Part shown: positions 27,302 through 37,249 of the stretch, piece by piece
Numbering within the stretch: position 1 is the first letter of the stretch
Layout: each line of letters starts with the position of its first letter
Origin: Actinomycetales bacterium
Lineage (GTDB): Bacteria; Actinomycetota; Actinomycetes; S36-B12
Direction: 5' to 3'
Assembly (NCBI GenBank): GCA_016125355.1
Contig: WGLX01000003.1
Location: forward strand, 1 to 64,000
DNA length: 64,000 nt
Notes under the pieces: generated by a model
Seen by the model: only the letters and a program-made list of their open reading frames with translations
Database searches by the model: none
What the model was told of the DNA's origin: nothing
Program-made: the position numbers and the translations under genes

Positions 27302-28201
27302 CTAGCCCGTCAGGGCACCCAGTCCCAAGGCCCGGTAGACCTCGATGGTCGCGGTCGACCTGTTGAGCGTGTAGAAGTGCAGCCCGGGCGCTCCGAGGTC
27401 GAGGAGCCGCTGGCACATCTCAGCCGCCACCTCGACGCCGAGCGCCTGCACGGCGTCCGCGTCGTCGGCGACGGCGTGGAACCGCTCCGCCAGGTCGGCG
27501 GGGAAGGCCGTGCCGGAGAGCGCCGCGAAACGCTCGATCTGCGCGACGTTCGTGACCGGCATGATCCCCGGGATGATCGGCATGGTGCAGCCGGCCGCCC
27601 GCGCCGACACGAGGAGCCGCTCGTAGTCCTCCACGCGGAAGAACAGCTGGGTGACCGCGAACTCCGCCCCGGCCTGCTGCTTGAGCGCGAGCACCCGGGC
27701 ATCCTGGCCGAGGTCGGCCGACTCCGGGTGGCCCTCGGGGAAGGCGGCCACACCCACGCTGAACCCGCCGAGCGACCGGATCAGCTCGACCAGCTCGACC
27801 GCATGATCGAGGCCGCCGGGATGGGAGACCCACGGAGTGTTGAGGCCCGTCGGCGGGTCGCCGCGCAGGGCGAGCAGGTTGCGGACGCCGACGCCGGCGT
27901 ACTGGCCGATGACCTCGCGCAGATCGTCCTGGGTCGCCCCGACGCAGGTCAGGTGCCCGACCGGCGTCAAGGTCGTGTCGGCGGCGATCTCACCGGTCAG
28001 GCGCACCGTGCGGTCGCGTGTCGTGCCCCCGGCGCCGTAGGTGACCGAGACGAAGGTCGGCTTCAGCGCCTCGATCTCCCGGACCGTCTGCCAGAGCATC
28101 CGCTCGCCCTCGTCCGTCTTCGGCGGGAAGAGCTCGAACGAGAAGGATCGGCGTCCACTGGACAGCACCTGTCCGAGGGAGTCGGTCGCATGCATGCGCA
28201 C
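27302..28201 (-). CDS. metF: Methylenetetrahydrofolate reductase
   Basis: SFELFPPKTDEGERMLWQTVREIEALKPTFVSVTYGAGGTTRDRT...LLALRGDPP. Confidence 0.9.
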   Translation of the reverse strand: MRMHATDSLGQVLSSGRRSFSFELFPPKTDEGERMLWQTVREIEALKPTFVSVTYGAGGTTRDRTVRLTGEIAADTTLTPVGHLTCVGATQDDLREVIGQYAGVGVRNLLALRGDPPTGLNTPWVSHPGGLDHAVELVELIRSLGGFSVGVAAFPEGHPESADLGQDARVLALKQQAGAEFAVTQLFFRVEDYERLLVSARAAGCTMPIIPGIMPVTNVAQIERFAALSGTAFPADLAERFHAVADDADAVQALGVEVAAEMCQRLLDLGAPGLHFYTLNRSTATIEVYRALGLGALTG

Positions 28202-28268
28202 AGCCTACGGATCCTCGCCCGCATTCGTCCGAGAGGCCGGGGGCGCCGCGGCGTCGTAGGCTCGGGTC

Positions 28269-29351
28269 GTGATCTCGCCCTCCCCTGCACCCCTGGATGC
28301 CGCCGACCTGCGCCCCCGCGTCCAGACGGTCATCGACGAGGTCCTTGCCACCGAGACGAAGGCGCTCGCCGGGGTCAGCGACGACCTGGGCCCGATGATC
28401 GAGGCGGTCACCGACCTGCTCCAGGGCGGGAAGCGTCTCCGCCCGGCCTTCTGCTACTGGGGGTGGCGTGGTGCCACGGACGAACGCGACGACGACGAGG
28501 CCGCGCTGCGCGCCGCCGCCGCCCTGGAGTTCCTCCAGGCGTGCGCCCTCGTCCATGACGACGTCATGGACGGATCCGACACCCGGCGCGGGCTCCCGGC
28601 CGCGCATCGGCGGTTCGCGGGCCTGCACCGGGACGAGGAGTGGCACGGCTCGCCCGAGGCCTTCGGCATCGGTGCGGCGATCCTCCTCGGCGACCTGTGC
28701 CTGAGCTGGGCCGACGAGGTCCTGTACCAGTCGGGATTCCCGCTGGAGGCGCTCCAGCGGGGCAAGGCCGTGTACGACGAGATGCGCACGGAGCTGATGG
28801 CGGGGCAGTACCTCGACCTCCTCGAGCAGGCCCGGGGCGGCGGATCCGTGGAGCGGGCTCTGCGCGTGGTCCGCTACAAGTCGGCCAAGTACACGATCGA
28901 GCGACCGCTCCACCTCGGTGCGGCCCTGGCCGGCGCCGATCCCACGGTCTTCGAGGCGTACAGCGGCTACGGACTCCCCCTCGGGGAGGCGTTCCAGCTG
29001 CGCGATGACATCCTGGGCGTCTTCGGCGACCCGTCGGAGACCGGCAAGCCAGCCGGTGACGACCTGCGCGAGGGCAAGCGCACCGTCCTGATCGCCCTGG
29101 CCCTCGAGAAGAGTGCCCCCGCACAGGCGTCGGTCATCCGCCGCTACCTCGGCGATCCCGGCCTGGACGCTGCGGGGGTCGAGCAGTTGCGCGAGGTGAT
29201 CGAGTCCACCGGAGCACGGGCCGCGACCGAGGGACTGATCGACCAACTGCTGGAGCGCTCGCTCACCGCACTGGAGGCCGTGGACCTCGACGAGGAGGCA
29301 CGTGCCGTCCTCGCCGGCCTGGCCTACGCCGCCACCCGCAGGAGCCTGTGA
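28269..29351 (+). CDS. crtE: Polyprenyl (geranylgeranyl) diphosphate synthase
   Basis: GGKRLRPAF, LVHDDVMDGSDTRRG (first DDxxD), FQLRDDILGVFGD (second); GTG start. Confidence 0.9.
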   Translation: MISPSPAPLDAADLRPRVQTVIDEVLATETKALAGVSDDLGPMIEAVTDLLQGGKRLRPAFCYWGWRGATDERDDDEAALRAAAALEFLQACALVHDDVMDGSDTRRGLPAAHRRFAGLHRDEEWHGSPEAFGIGAAILLGDLCLSWADEVLYQSGFPLEALQRGKAVYDEMRTELMAGQYLDLLEQARGGGSVERALRVVRYKSAKYTIERPLHLGAALAGADPTVFEAYSGYGLPLGEAFQLRDDILGVFGDPSETGKPAGDDLREGKRTVLIALALEKSAPAQASVIRRYLGDPGLDAAGVEQLREVIESTGARAATEGLIDQLLERSLTALEAVDLDEEARAVLAGLAYAATRRSL

Positions 29352-30865
29352 TGCGCACCGTCACCGGACCGACCGACGAGGTGGTCGTCGTCGGCGCAGG
29401 GCTCGCCGGGCTCTCTGCCGCGATGCGACTGGCCGGGGCGGGCCGGCGCGTCACGGTCCTGGAGCGCGCATCCGTGCCGGGTGGCCGTGCAGGACGGCTG
29501 GTCGTGGACACCGCCGACGGCGCCTACCACTTCGACACCGGACCCACCGTCCTGACGATGCCGGACCTCATCGCCGATGCGTTCGACAGCCTCGGCGAGG
29601 ACATGGCGGACTTCCTCACCCTCGACCCGGTGGCGCCCCTGTACCGGGCCTTCTATCCCGACGGGTCCACGCTCGACGTGCACGCCGACATCGACCGGAT
29701 GGCCGACGAGATCGCCACCTCGATCAGCCCGGCCGAGGCGGCGGGCTATCGACGCTATGTGGACTTCGTCTCCCAGCTCTACCGCTACGAGATGAAGGAC
29801 TTCATCGACCGCAACATCGACTCGCCCTTCAACCTCGTCACCCCCGACCTCGCACGACTGGTCGCCCTCGGGGGATTTCGTCGCCTGGCCCCGAAGGTCC
29901 GCGAGTACCTGAAGGACCCGCGTACCGAGCGCATCTACTCGTTCCAGGCGATGTACGCCGGCGTCTCGCCGCAGCAGGCCCTGGCCATCTACGCGGTCAT
30001 CGCCTACATGGACTCCGTGGCCGGCGTGTTCTTCCCGCGCGGCGGAATGCATGCGGTGCCCATGGCGATGGCCGCAGCGGCGGAGAAGCACGGCGTCCAG
30101 TTCCGCTACGACACCGAGGTCACCAGCGTCGAGACCGTGGGCGACCGGGCGATCGCTGTCATCACCGCGGGGGGCGAGCGGATCCCCGCGGACGTCGTGG
30201 TGCTCAACCCGGACCTCCCGGTCGCGCACCGGGACCTGCTCGGCCGGGAGCCGTGGTCGATCCGCCGCCTGCGGTACTCGCCCTCGTGCTTCCTGCTGCT
30301 CGCCGGCTCCTCCGCCCAGTACAGCAAGATCGCCCATCACAACATCCACTTCGGCCGGTCCTGGCGGGGCGTCTTCGACGAGCTGATCGACCAGCGGACC
30401 CTCATGAGCGACCCGAGCATCCTCGTGACCAATCCCACCCACTCGGACCCGTCACTGGCGCCTGAGGGCCGTCACGTCTACTACGTGCTCGCCCCCACGC
30501 CGAACCTGGACGCCGATATCGACTGGCGGCGGGAGCGGTCCCGGTACCGTGACGCCGTCGTCGAGACCCTCGAGCAGCGCGGCTACATCGGCTTCGGCGA
30601 CGCCATCGAGGTGGAGGACATCACCACCCCGCTCGACTGGGAGGCCCGAGGAATGGAGCGCGGTGCACCGTTCGCGTCGGCACACACCTTCCTGCAGACC
30701 GGTCCCTTCCGGCCGAGCAACATGTGGGGTCAGAACGTGGTCTTCACCGGGTCCGGCACGCAGCCGGGGGTGGGCGTTCCGATGGTCCTGATCTCCGGAC
30801 GCCTGGCGGCGGAGCGGGTAACCGGACCGGATCCCACCTACCGGTCGCGGGCCGTCCGCTGGTGA
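29348..30865 (+). CDS. crtI: Phytoene desaturase
   Basis: VVVVGAGLAGLSAAMRLAGAGRRVTVLERASVPGGRAGRL...DTGPTVLTMP...FTGSGTQPGVGVPMVLISGRLAAERV. Confidence 0.92.
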   Translation: MMRTVTGPTDEVVVVGAGLAGLSAAMRLAGAGRRVTVLERASVPGGRAGRLVVDTADGAYHFDTGPTVLTMPDLIADAFDSLGEDMADFLTLDPVAPLYRAFYPDGSTLDVHADIDRMADEIATSISPAEAAGYRRYVDFVSQLYRYEMKDFIDRNIDSPFNLVTPDLARLVALGGFRRLAPKVREYLKDPRTERIYSFQAMYAGVSPQQALAIYAVIAYMDSVAGVFFPRGGMHAVPMAMAAAAEKHGVQFRYDTEVTSVETVGDRAIAVITAGGERIPADVVVLNPDLPVAHRDLLGREPWSIRRLRYSPSCFLLLAGSSAQYSKIAHHNIHFGRSWRGVFDELIDQRTLMSDPSILVTNPTHSDPSLAPEGRHVYYVLAPTPNLDADIDWRRERSRYRDAVVETLEQRGYIGFGDAIEVEDITTPLDWEARGMERGAPFASAHTFLQTGPFRPSNMWGQNVVFTGSGTQPGVGVPMVLISGRLAAERVTGPDPTYRSRAVRW

Positions 30866-32439
30866 CAACGCCCGGGCCGTTCGCCCTTCGGCACGGCCTG
30901 CCGGGCTTCGTCGGAGCCGCCCTCGTCGCCGTCGGGGCGCTCGGCATCGGATGGCTGCCGCTGACGTCCAACATGCTCGACCACCCGCTGGTCCAGGCCC
31001 TGCGCAGCACCCAGGTCGGGTCGCTGGCCTCAGGGGCGCTCGTCATCATCGGCCTGGTGATCCTGCTGCAGGCGTGGCTCCTGCTCGGATCGGAGCTCAT
31101 GTCGGAGGGCCCGCGGCCGGCGCTCTCCGCGCAGTTCGGGGTGCTCGCCCTCTGGGCGGCTCCACTCGTCCTCGCCCCGCCGATGTTCAGCCGCGATGCC
31201 TACTCGTACTACGTCCAGGGGCGCGTCTTCGGCCAGGGCTACGACCCGACGACGATCGGGATCGACGTGATCCCGGGGTGGTTCGACGACGGTGCCGATC
31301 CGATGTGGGTGGAGTCGCCCACGCCCTACGGACCGGTGTTCCTCGCCATCGAACGCGGCATCGCCGACTTCGCGCACCCGAACGCGTACCTCGGCGCGCT
31401 GCTCTTCCGAGGAGTCGCGCTCGTGGGAGTGGCCCTGATCGCGGCCTTCCTGCCCGGACTCGCGGTCCGGCACGGCATCAACCCCCAACGCGCCGTGTGG
31501 CTCGCCGTGCTCAATCCCGTCATGCTCATGCACTTCGTGAGCGGTGCCCACAACGACGCCCTCATGGTCGGCCTCGTCGTTGCCGGGCTGGCCCTTGCTG
31601 CGCAGCAGCGGTGCCTCTGGGGGGCCGTCGCCGTGAGCCTCGCGGTGGCCATCAAGCCGATCGCCCTCATCGCCCTTCCGTTCGTCGGACTGCTGTGGTC
31701 CGGTCGACTCGGCAGGTGGCGGGACCGGGTCCGCTCATGGGCGCTCGCCGGCCTCACCCTCGTCGTCGTGCTCACCTGCGTCTTCCTCGTCGTCGACGCG
31801 GGCGAGGGAGTCCTCGCGGCGGCGTTCGGAACGCCGGCGGGGGTCCTCACGTGGCTGTCGCCGACCACCGCCGTCGGCAAGCTCCTGGGCATGGCGACCA
31901 CCGGACTGGGCCTAACGCAGGACGCCACGCCCCTGCTCAACGCGGTCCGCCTGATCGGCGTTGCCGCAGCCCTGGCGATCGTCGCGTGGCTGATCCTTCG
32001 GCCCGGCGGCCGTTCACCGGTCCGAGGAGCCGCGCTCGCCTTCGCCGCCGTGGTCGTGCTCGGCCCCGTCGTCCAGCCGTGGTACCTGCTCTGGTTCCTG
32101 CCGCTCTTCGCCGTGACCGGCCTGTCGCTCGTCGAGATGCGGGTCGCGGTCATCGCCACCGCCGGCTTCACCGTGCACGGGATGATCGAGGCGACCACGA
32201 ACTCGGACAACATCTTCGACGTCGCCGACATCGTGACCTACGTCGTGGCATTCACCGTCGTGGCCATCGTCCTCCTGGCATCGCGGCGCGAGCGTCGGCT
32301 GGTTCTCGGCCCGGCCGATGGACTGGCCCTGGAGCCGTCCACGGAGGAGGAGCGCGCCGCGGCAGCGTCGATGCGCTGGCCCGCCCGAGCACCCGGTTCA
32401 GGCTCCTCCACGGCCACCAATGACAGGATGCTGACGTGA
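30862..32439 (+). CDS. Polyprenol-phosphate-mannose-dependent alpha-1,6-mannosyltransferase, MptA/MptB family (GT-C)
   Basis: Multi-TM; FSRDAYSYYVQGRVFGQGYDP, SPTPYGPVFLAIE, HNDALMVGLVVAGLA, VQPWYLLWFLP. Confidence 0.85.
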   Translation: MTTPGPFALRHGLPGFVGAALVAVGALGIGWLPLTSNMLDHPLVQALRSTQVGSLASGALVIIGLVILLQAWLLLGSELMSEGPRPALSAQFGVLALWAAPLVLAPPMFSRDAYSYYVQGRVFGQGYDPTTIGIDVIPGWFDDGADPMWVESPTPYGPVFLAIERGIADFAHPNAYLGALLFRGVALVGVALIAAFLPGLAVRHGINPQRAVWLAVLNPVMLMHFVSGAHNDALMVGLVVAGLALAAQQRCLWGAVAVSLAVAIKPIALIALPFVGLLWSGRLGRWRDRVRSWALAGLTLVVVLTCVFLVVDAGEGVLAAAFGTPAGVLTWLSPTTAVGKLLGMATTGLGLTQDATPLLNAVRLIGVAAALAIVAWLILRPGGRSPVRGAALAFAAVVVLGPVVQPWYLLWFLPLFAVTGLSLVEMRVAVIATAGFTVHGMIEATTNSDNIFDVADIVTYVVAFTVVAIVLLASRRERRLVLGPADGLALEPSTEEERAAAASMRWPARAPGSGSSTATNDRMLT

Positions 32440-33368
32440 GCGACCGCGAACTCGACGCCGCCGGCATCACCGACCCCCACCTCCGGGAGTCGTACGAGCG
32501 GTGCCGTCAGCTGAACGCCGCGCACGGCCGCACCTACTACCTGGCCACGCTGCTGCTGCCCCCGGCGAAGCGGCCCTACGTGCACGCGCTCTACGGGTTC
32601 GCGCGCTACGCCGACGAGATCGTCGACGACCTGTCCAGCGAGCTCTCGGGCGAGGAACGCGCCGCGTGGCTCAGGGACTGGGGATCGACCTTCCTCGCCG
32701 ACGTCGATCGGGGCTGGTCGGACGACCCGGTCGCCATGGCCGTGGTCGACACGATTCAGCGGTGGTCGATTCCCACGGAGCACTTCGTCGCCTTCCTGCA
32801 CTCGATGGCGATGGACCTGACGGTGACCGAGTACCGCACCTACGAGGACCTCTACGAGTACGTCTACGGATCCGCGGCCGTCATCGGACTGCAGATGGTG
32901 CCGATCCTCGAGCCGACGGATCCGGAAGCGTACGAGCGCGCCACGGATCTCGGCGTCGCGTTCCAGCTGGCCAACTTCATCCGGGACGTCGGCGAGGACC
33001 TCGACCGCGGGCGGGTCTACCTGCCGCTGGACGAGCTCGCGGAGTTCGGCGTGACCCGCGACGACCTCGAGAGGCGGGTGACCACACCGGCCCTCAAGGC
33101 AGCCCTGCGCCAGCAGGTGGCGCGGGTCCGCGCCCTCGAGGAGCGCTCCCGTCCCGGCATCGACATGCTGGATCCGACCTCCCGGGACTGCATCGAGGCC
33201 GCGCGGATCCTGTACTGCGGGATCGTCGACGAGGTGGAGCGGCAGGACTACGACGTGTTCGCCCGACGGGCGACCGTGCCCCTGCGCCGCCGACTGGCGG
33301 TGGCCGGACCGGCGTGGGTCAGGGCCCGCCGGGCCCGCCGCGTCGGCGCCAGATCGGGGGGCCGCTGA
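32436..33368 (+). CDS. crtB: Phytoene synthase
   Basis: GRTYYLATLLLPPAKRPYVHALYGFARYADEIVDD; YVYGSAAVIGLQMVPIL; LGVAFQLANFIRDVGEDLDRGRVYLP. Confidence 0.95.
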   Translation: MSDRELDAAGITDPHLRESYERCRQLNAAHGRTYYLATLLLPPAKRPYVHALYGFARYADEIVDDLSSELSGEERAAWLRDWGSTFLADVDRGWSDDPVAMAVVDTIQRWSIPTEHFVAFLHSMAMDLTVTEYRTYEDLYEYVYGSAAVIGLQMVPILEPTDPEAYERATDLGVAFQLANFIRDVGEDLDRGRVYLPLDELAEFGVTRDDLERRVTTPALKAALRQQVARVRALEERSRPGIDMLDPTSRDCIEAARILYCGIVDEVERQDYDVFARRATVPLRRRLAVAGPAWVRARRARRVGARSGGR

Positions 33369-33717
33369 CGGGCGTGCGCTGGACCCCCCGGCGTCCCCAG
33401 AACACCCATAGCGACAGCGACAGCAGGATCAGCGCGAACCCGAACAGCAGGTCCTCGACGGGGGCGAAGGCGATCCGCCCGTCGCCGAGGAAGGGTGGGG
33501 GGCCGGACACCGGCGAGTCACCGCCGATGATGGCACCACCGTCGTAGCGGACCACCCCGAAGCCTGTGAACATCCCGTTCGTGATCAGCTGGAAGAACAC
33601 GATGATCGCGTACGACGTCCAGAACACGCGGCGGCGCACCAGGCGGGTCCGGAAGGCCCACAGGTCGGCGGCGACGGCCAGCACGACGGCCAGCACGGCG
33701 AGCTGCGTGTACGTCAC
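33319..33717 (-). CDS. crtYd: Lycopene cyclase domain protein, CrtYd-type
   Basis: FFQLITNGMFTGFGVVRYDGGAIIG...GRIAFAPVEDLLFGFALILLSLSLWVFWGRRG. Confidence 0.85.
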   Translation of the reverse strand: MTYTQLAVLAVVLAVAADLWAFRTRLVRRRVFWTSYAIIVFFQLITNGMFTGFGVVRYDGGAIIGGDSPVSGPPPFLGDGRIAFAPVEDLLFGFALILLSLSLWVFWGRRGVQRTPVSGPPIWRRRGGPGGP

Positions 33718-34064
33718 TGCTCGTCCCCCCGCGATGGCTCGTCTCCGACTACCCACCGGTCCTTCACGCTGCGCACCGCCTCGAGGGTCAGGATCGAGGC
33801 GATGGGGATCGCGACGAAGAACAGCACCTCGTCGAGCGGCACATTTCCCGGCAGGGTGATGCCGAGGATGCGCTCCGGGTCGAACGACCAGTGCCCCTGC
33901 GCAACGGCGTACACGTCCCAGGCGAAGAAGACCACGACGGCGGGCGCGATCGACAGAAGCAGCCGCAGCCAGCGCCGGAACACCCGGGTGCGCAAGGCGA
34001 CCTCGAGCCACAGGCACCCGACCATCACGAATGCGAGAATCGCGACGTACGAATAGCGGCCCAT
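33714..34064 (-). CDS. crtYc: Lycopene cyclase domain protein, CrtYc-type
   Basis: YVAILAFVMVGCLWLEVALRTRVFRR...FFAWDVYAVAQGHWSFDPERILGITLPGNVPLDEVLFFVAIP. Confidence 0.88.
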   Translation of the reverse strand: MGRYSYVAILAFVMVGCLWLEVALRTRVFRRWLRLLLSIAPAVVVFFAWDVYAVAQGHWSFDPERILGITLPGNVPLDEVLFFVAIPIASILTLEAVRSVKDRWVVGDEPSRGDEQ

Positions 34065-34112
34065 GGCGACATTCTGTCCGGAGCGGGCCGACCGGGCACG
34101 AGGAGGCGACCG

Positions 34113-34670
34113 GTGCCGCAGCGAGGACCTCGACGAATCGGCCTCGTGGGCGGGGAATCCACGGGCAAGACGACGCTCGCGCGCGACCTTGCCGCCGACC
34201 TGGGCGCCTGCGTCGTCCCCGAGGAGCTGCGCGCCTTCGTCGCGACGCATGGGCGAACACCCCGCCGCGACGAGCAGGCGGGGATCATGGCGGCGCAGGC
34301 CGCTGCCGAGGCAGCCGTGGCCGCCCAGTGCCCGCATGACCTCGTCGTTGCCGACGCCGCACCCCTCATGACGGCCGTCTACAGTCTTCTGTACTTCGAC
34401 GACGCGTCCCTGCTCCCCGACGGAATCGAGCACGCCCGGGGCTATGACCTGGTGGTCTGGTGCGCCCCCGACCCGGCGTGGACCGCCGATGACGGGCAGC
34501 GGGACGGCCCCGGCCATCGCGACGCCGCGGAGCGGATCCTCGCTCGTCTGGCCGCTGAGGCGCTCCCGGCGGCAGGCATCCCCATCCTGCGCGTCTCGGG
34601 CGGCCGCGCGGAACGGGTCGCGGCGGTGCGGTTGGCGTGGCAACCGGGTCCCCTGCAAGGGCTTACCTAG
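34113..34670 (+). CDS. NadR/AAA_28-like P-loop ATPase
   Basis: GTG start with aggagg 6 nt upstream; IGLVGGESTGKTTLARDLAADLGACVVPEELR. Confidence 0.78.
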   Translation: MPQRGPRRIGLVGGESTGKTTLARDLAADLGACVVPEELRAFVATHGRTPRRDEQAGIMAAQAAAEAAVAAQCPHDLVVADAAPLMTAVYSLLYFDDASLLPDGIEHARGYDLVVWCAPDPAWTADDGQRDGPGHRDAAERILARLAAEALPAAGIPILRVSGGRAERVAAVRLAWQPGPLQGLT

Positions 34671-34680
34671 ACTCCCAAGG

Positions 34681-36615
34681 GTGGAGGTGACCGGTCAGTC
34701 TGGGCTCGTCGGCACGACTGTCGACGGCCGGTACCGCATCGTCTCCCAGCTTGCCCGCGGCGGCATGGCCGTGGTCTACGAGGCCCTCGACCTGCGTCTC
34801 GACCGCGTCGTCGCCCTCAAGGTCATGCACCCGCACCTGGCACACGACCAGGGATTCGTCACCCGGTTCCAGCGCGAGGCCAAGGCCGCGGCCCGGCTCA
34901 CCCACGGCCACGTGGTGGCCGTCTACGACCAGGGCAGCGACGGGGACCTCGTCTACCTCGCCATGGAGTATGTGCCCGGGCGCACGCTGCGCGACGTGCT
35001 GCGCGAGTACGGGCCACTCACCCCCGAGCAGGCGCTGGTGTTCCTCGACCCCGTCCTCGAGGCGCTCGCCGCGGCGCATGCGGCGGGATTCGTCCATCGC
35101 GACATCAAGCCCGAGAACGTGCTCATCTCCGATGACGGCCGCGTCAAGGTCGCCGACTTCGGGCTCGCCCGGGCCATGGAGACAGACGGCCAGAGCGTCA
35201 CCCAGGGCATGATCATCGGCACCGTCGCGTACCTCTCCCCCGAGCAGGTCGAACGCGGCGAGGCCGACGGACGCTCCGATCTCTACGCCGCCGGCATCCT
35301 CCTGTTCGAGATGATCACCGGGCAGGTGCCGCACGCCGGCGAGAGCCCGCTCAGCGTGGCCTACCAGCACGTCAACAGCGACGTTCCCGCTCCGTCCACC
35401 GTCAACTCCGCGATCCTGCCCGAGGTCGACGCCCTCGTGGTCACGGCCACCCGCCGCGACCCCTCGCTCCGGTACCAAAACGCGTTCGACTTCCTCGCGG
35501 ACGTCCGCCGCGTCCGATCCACCCTCCCCCCACCGCGCCCCTTCGTCGACGCACAGGACACGCTCATCGTCGACGTCGGCATGGCGTCCGAGCTCGCTGC
35601 CGGACGCCCGACGGCGGCCGTCACCGCGGGCCCAGCCGCCAGCGCCGGCGCATCGGCGACACCGCGGCAGCAGCCCGGCGAGCGCCCCACCCGGCCCACG
35701 GCCCTCTCGCAGCCGCCGACGTACCGACGCAGCCGGGCGCCGTGGGTGGTGGTCCTCGTCGCGCTCGCGGTCCTGGCGACCGCGTTCGGTGCGTGGTACC
35801 TCGCTGCCGGGCCCGGACGGACCGTGCCCACCCCGGATGTGATCGGCGCCGATGTCACGGACGCGACCGCCCAGATGACGGCTGCCGGCCTCACCCTCGC
35901 CGTCGCGACCGAGGAGTTCAGCGAGGACGTGCCCGCCGGTGAGGTGATCTCGACCGATCCCGCGCCCGGCGACGGCATCCGCTCTGAGGGCACCGTGTCG
36001 GCGACCGTCTCGAAGGGGCCGGAGCGCTACGACGTGCCCTCCCTCAAGGGCCTCACGCAGACCGAGGCGGCGGATGCCATCGTGGCGGCCAACCTGGCCC
36101 TCGGCTCCATCACCGAGGCCTACGACGACAAGGCTCCGCTCGGCACCGTCGTCTCGAGCACGCCCAAGGCCGGCACACCGTCGAAGTCCGGCACCTCCGT
36201 CGACCTGGTCGTGTCGAAGGGTCCGGAGCCCGTACCCGTGCCCGACATCGTGGGCAAGAAGCTCGCGGGCGCCAAGGCGACGCTCAGCGACGCGGGACTC
36301 AAGGCAGACGTCACGCAGAAGTACTCGATGGACGTCAAGGACGGGTCGGTCATCTCGGTGAAGCCCAAGCCCGGCACCATCGTCGACTCCGGCTCCAAGG
36401 TCACCGTCGTGGTGTCCAAGGGACCGCCCCCTGTCACGGTGCCCAACCTCATCGACATGCCGAAGCAGAAAGCGATCACGACACTCCAGCGGCTCGGGCT
36501 GAGGCCCAAGGTCGTGCAGGGTGCCTTCAGCCCGCTCAACCGGGTGATCTCGCAGGATCCCGCGGGTGGTACGCAGATCCCCAAGGGCAGCACGGTCACC
36601 ATCCGCATCATCTAG
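34681..36615 (+). CDS. Serine/threonine protein kinase with 4 PASTA repeats (PknL/PknB type)
   Basis: LARGGMAVVYEALDLRLDRVVALKVMHP; FVHRDIKPENVLI; VADFGLARAME; one TM; four PASTA units each ending VVSKGP or equivalent. Confidence 0.93.
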   Translation: MEVTGQSGLVGTTVDGRYRIVSQLARGGMAVVYEALDLRLDRVVALKVMHPHLAHDQGFVTRFQREAKAAARLTHGHVVAVYDQGSDGDLVYLAMEYVPGRTLRDVLREYGPLTPEQALVFLDPVLEALAAAHAAGFVHRDIKPENVLISDDGRVKVADFGLARAMETDGQSVTQGMIIGTVAYLSPEQVERGEADGRSDLYAAGILLFEMITGQVPHAGESPLSVAYQHVNSDVPAPSTVNSAILPEVDALVVTATRRDPSLRYQNAFDFLADVRRVRSTLPPPRPFVDAQDTLIVDVGMASELAAGRPTAAVTAGPAASAGASATPRQQPGERPTRPTALSQPPTYRRSRAPWVVVLVALAVLATAFGAWYLAAGPGRTVPTPDVIGADVTDATAQMTAAGLTLAVATEEFSEDVPAGEVISTDPAPGDGIRSEGTVSATVSKGPERYDVPSLKGLTQTEAADAIVAANLALGSITEAYDDKAPLGTVVSSTPKAGTPSKSGTSVDLVVSKGPEPVPVPDIVGKKLAGAKATLSDAGLKADVTQKYSMDVKDGSVISVKPKPGTIVDSGSKVTVVVSKGPPPVTVPNLIDMPKQKAITTLQRLGLRPKVVQGAFSPLNRVISQDPAGGTQIPKGSTVTIRII

Positions 36616-36649
36616 ACGGAGGCCTCCACCCCCGCGACACAATGGGGCC

Positions 36650-37216
36650 ATGCCCACGGCCCTCCGCCTCATCGCCCCGGACGCCGAGCACCTGCCCGGT
36701 CTCGTCGACGCACTCCGCCGGGGCTGGTCGCCCAACTCCCTCGACCCCGACGCGGGATACCGCCTCCTCGAGGAGATCGAGCAGGATCCGGACGGCTTCC
36801 TCGCCGGCCTCGACGACCGCGACCCACGGGGACGCACCTTCGAGCTGCCGGACGGAAGCCGGGTGCCTCGCCTGCCCCAGACCACGCGGTGGATGTGGGA
36901 CGGGGAGTTCTGCGGATCGATCTCGGTCCGCTGGCAGCCGGGGACCACCGAACTGCCGCCGACCTGCCTCGGCCACGTGGGCTACACCGTGGTGCCGTGG
37001 AAGCGGCGGCGTGGCTACGCCACGGCGGCCCTCGGGCTGCTCCTGCCCATTGCCGCCGAGGTGGGCCTGCCCCTCGTGACCATCACCACAGACGACGACA
37101 ACATCGCCTCCCAGCGCGTCGCGGCAGCCAACGGGGCGCGCTTCGCGCGGGAGTTCGCGAAGCCCGCGAGCTACGGGACCGGGACGATGCACGAGTACGT
37201 GATCGACCTCACCTGA
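36650..37216 (+). CDS. GNAT-family N-acetyltransferase
   Basis: GHVGYTVVPWKRRRGYATAALGLLLPIA...ITTDDDNIASQRVAAANGAR. Confidence 0.87.
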   Translation: MPTALRLIAPDAEHLPGLVDALRRGWSPNSLDPDAGYRLLEEIEQDPDGFLAGLDDRDPRGRTFELPDGSRVPRLPQTTRWMWDGEFCGSISVRWQPGTTELPPTCLGHVGYTVVPWKRRRGYATAALGLLLPIAAEVGLPLVTITTDDDNIASQRVAAANGARFAREFAKPASYGTGTMHEYVIDLT

Positions 37217-37249
37217 CCGTCATCGCCCCCACCACGGCAGACTTCGGTC

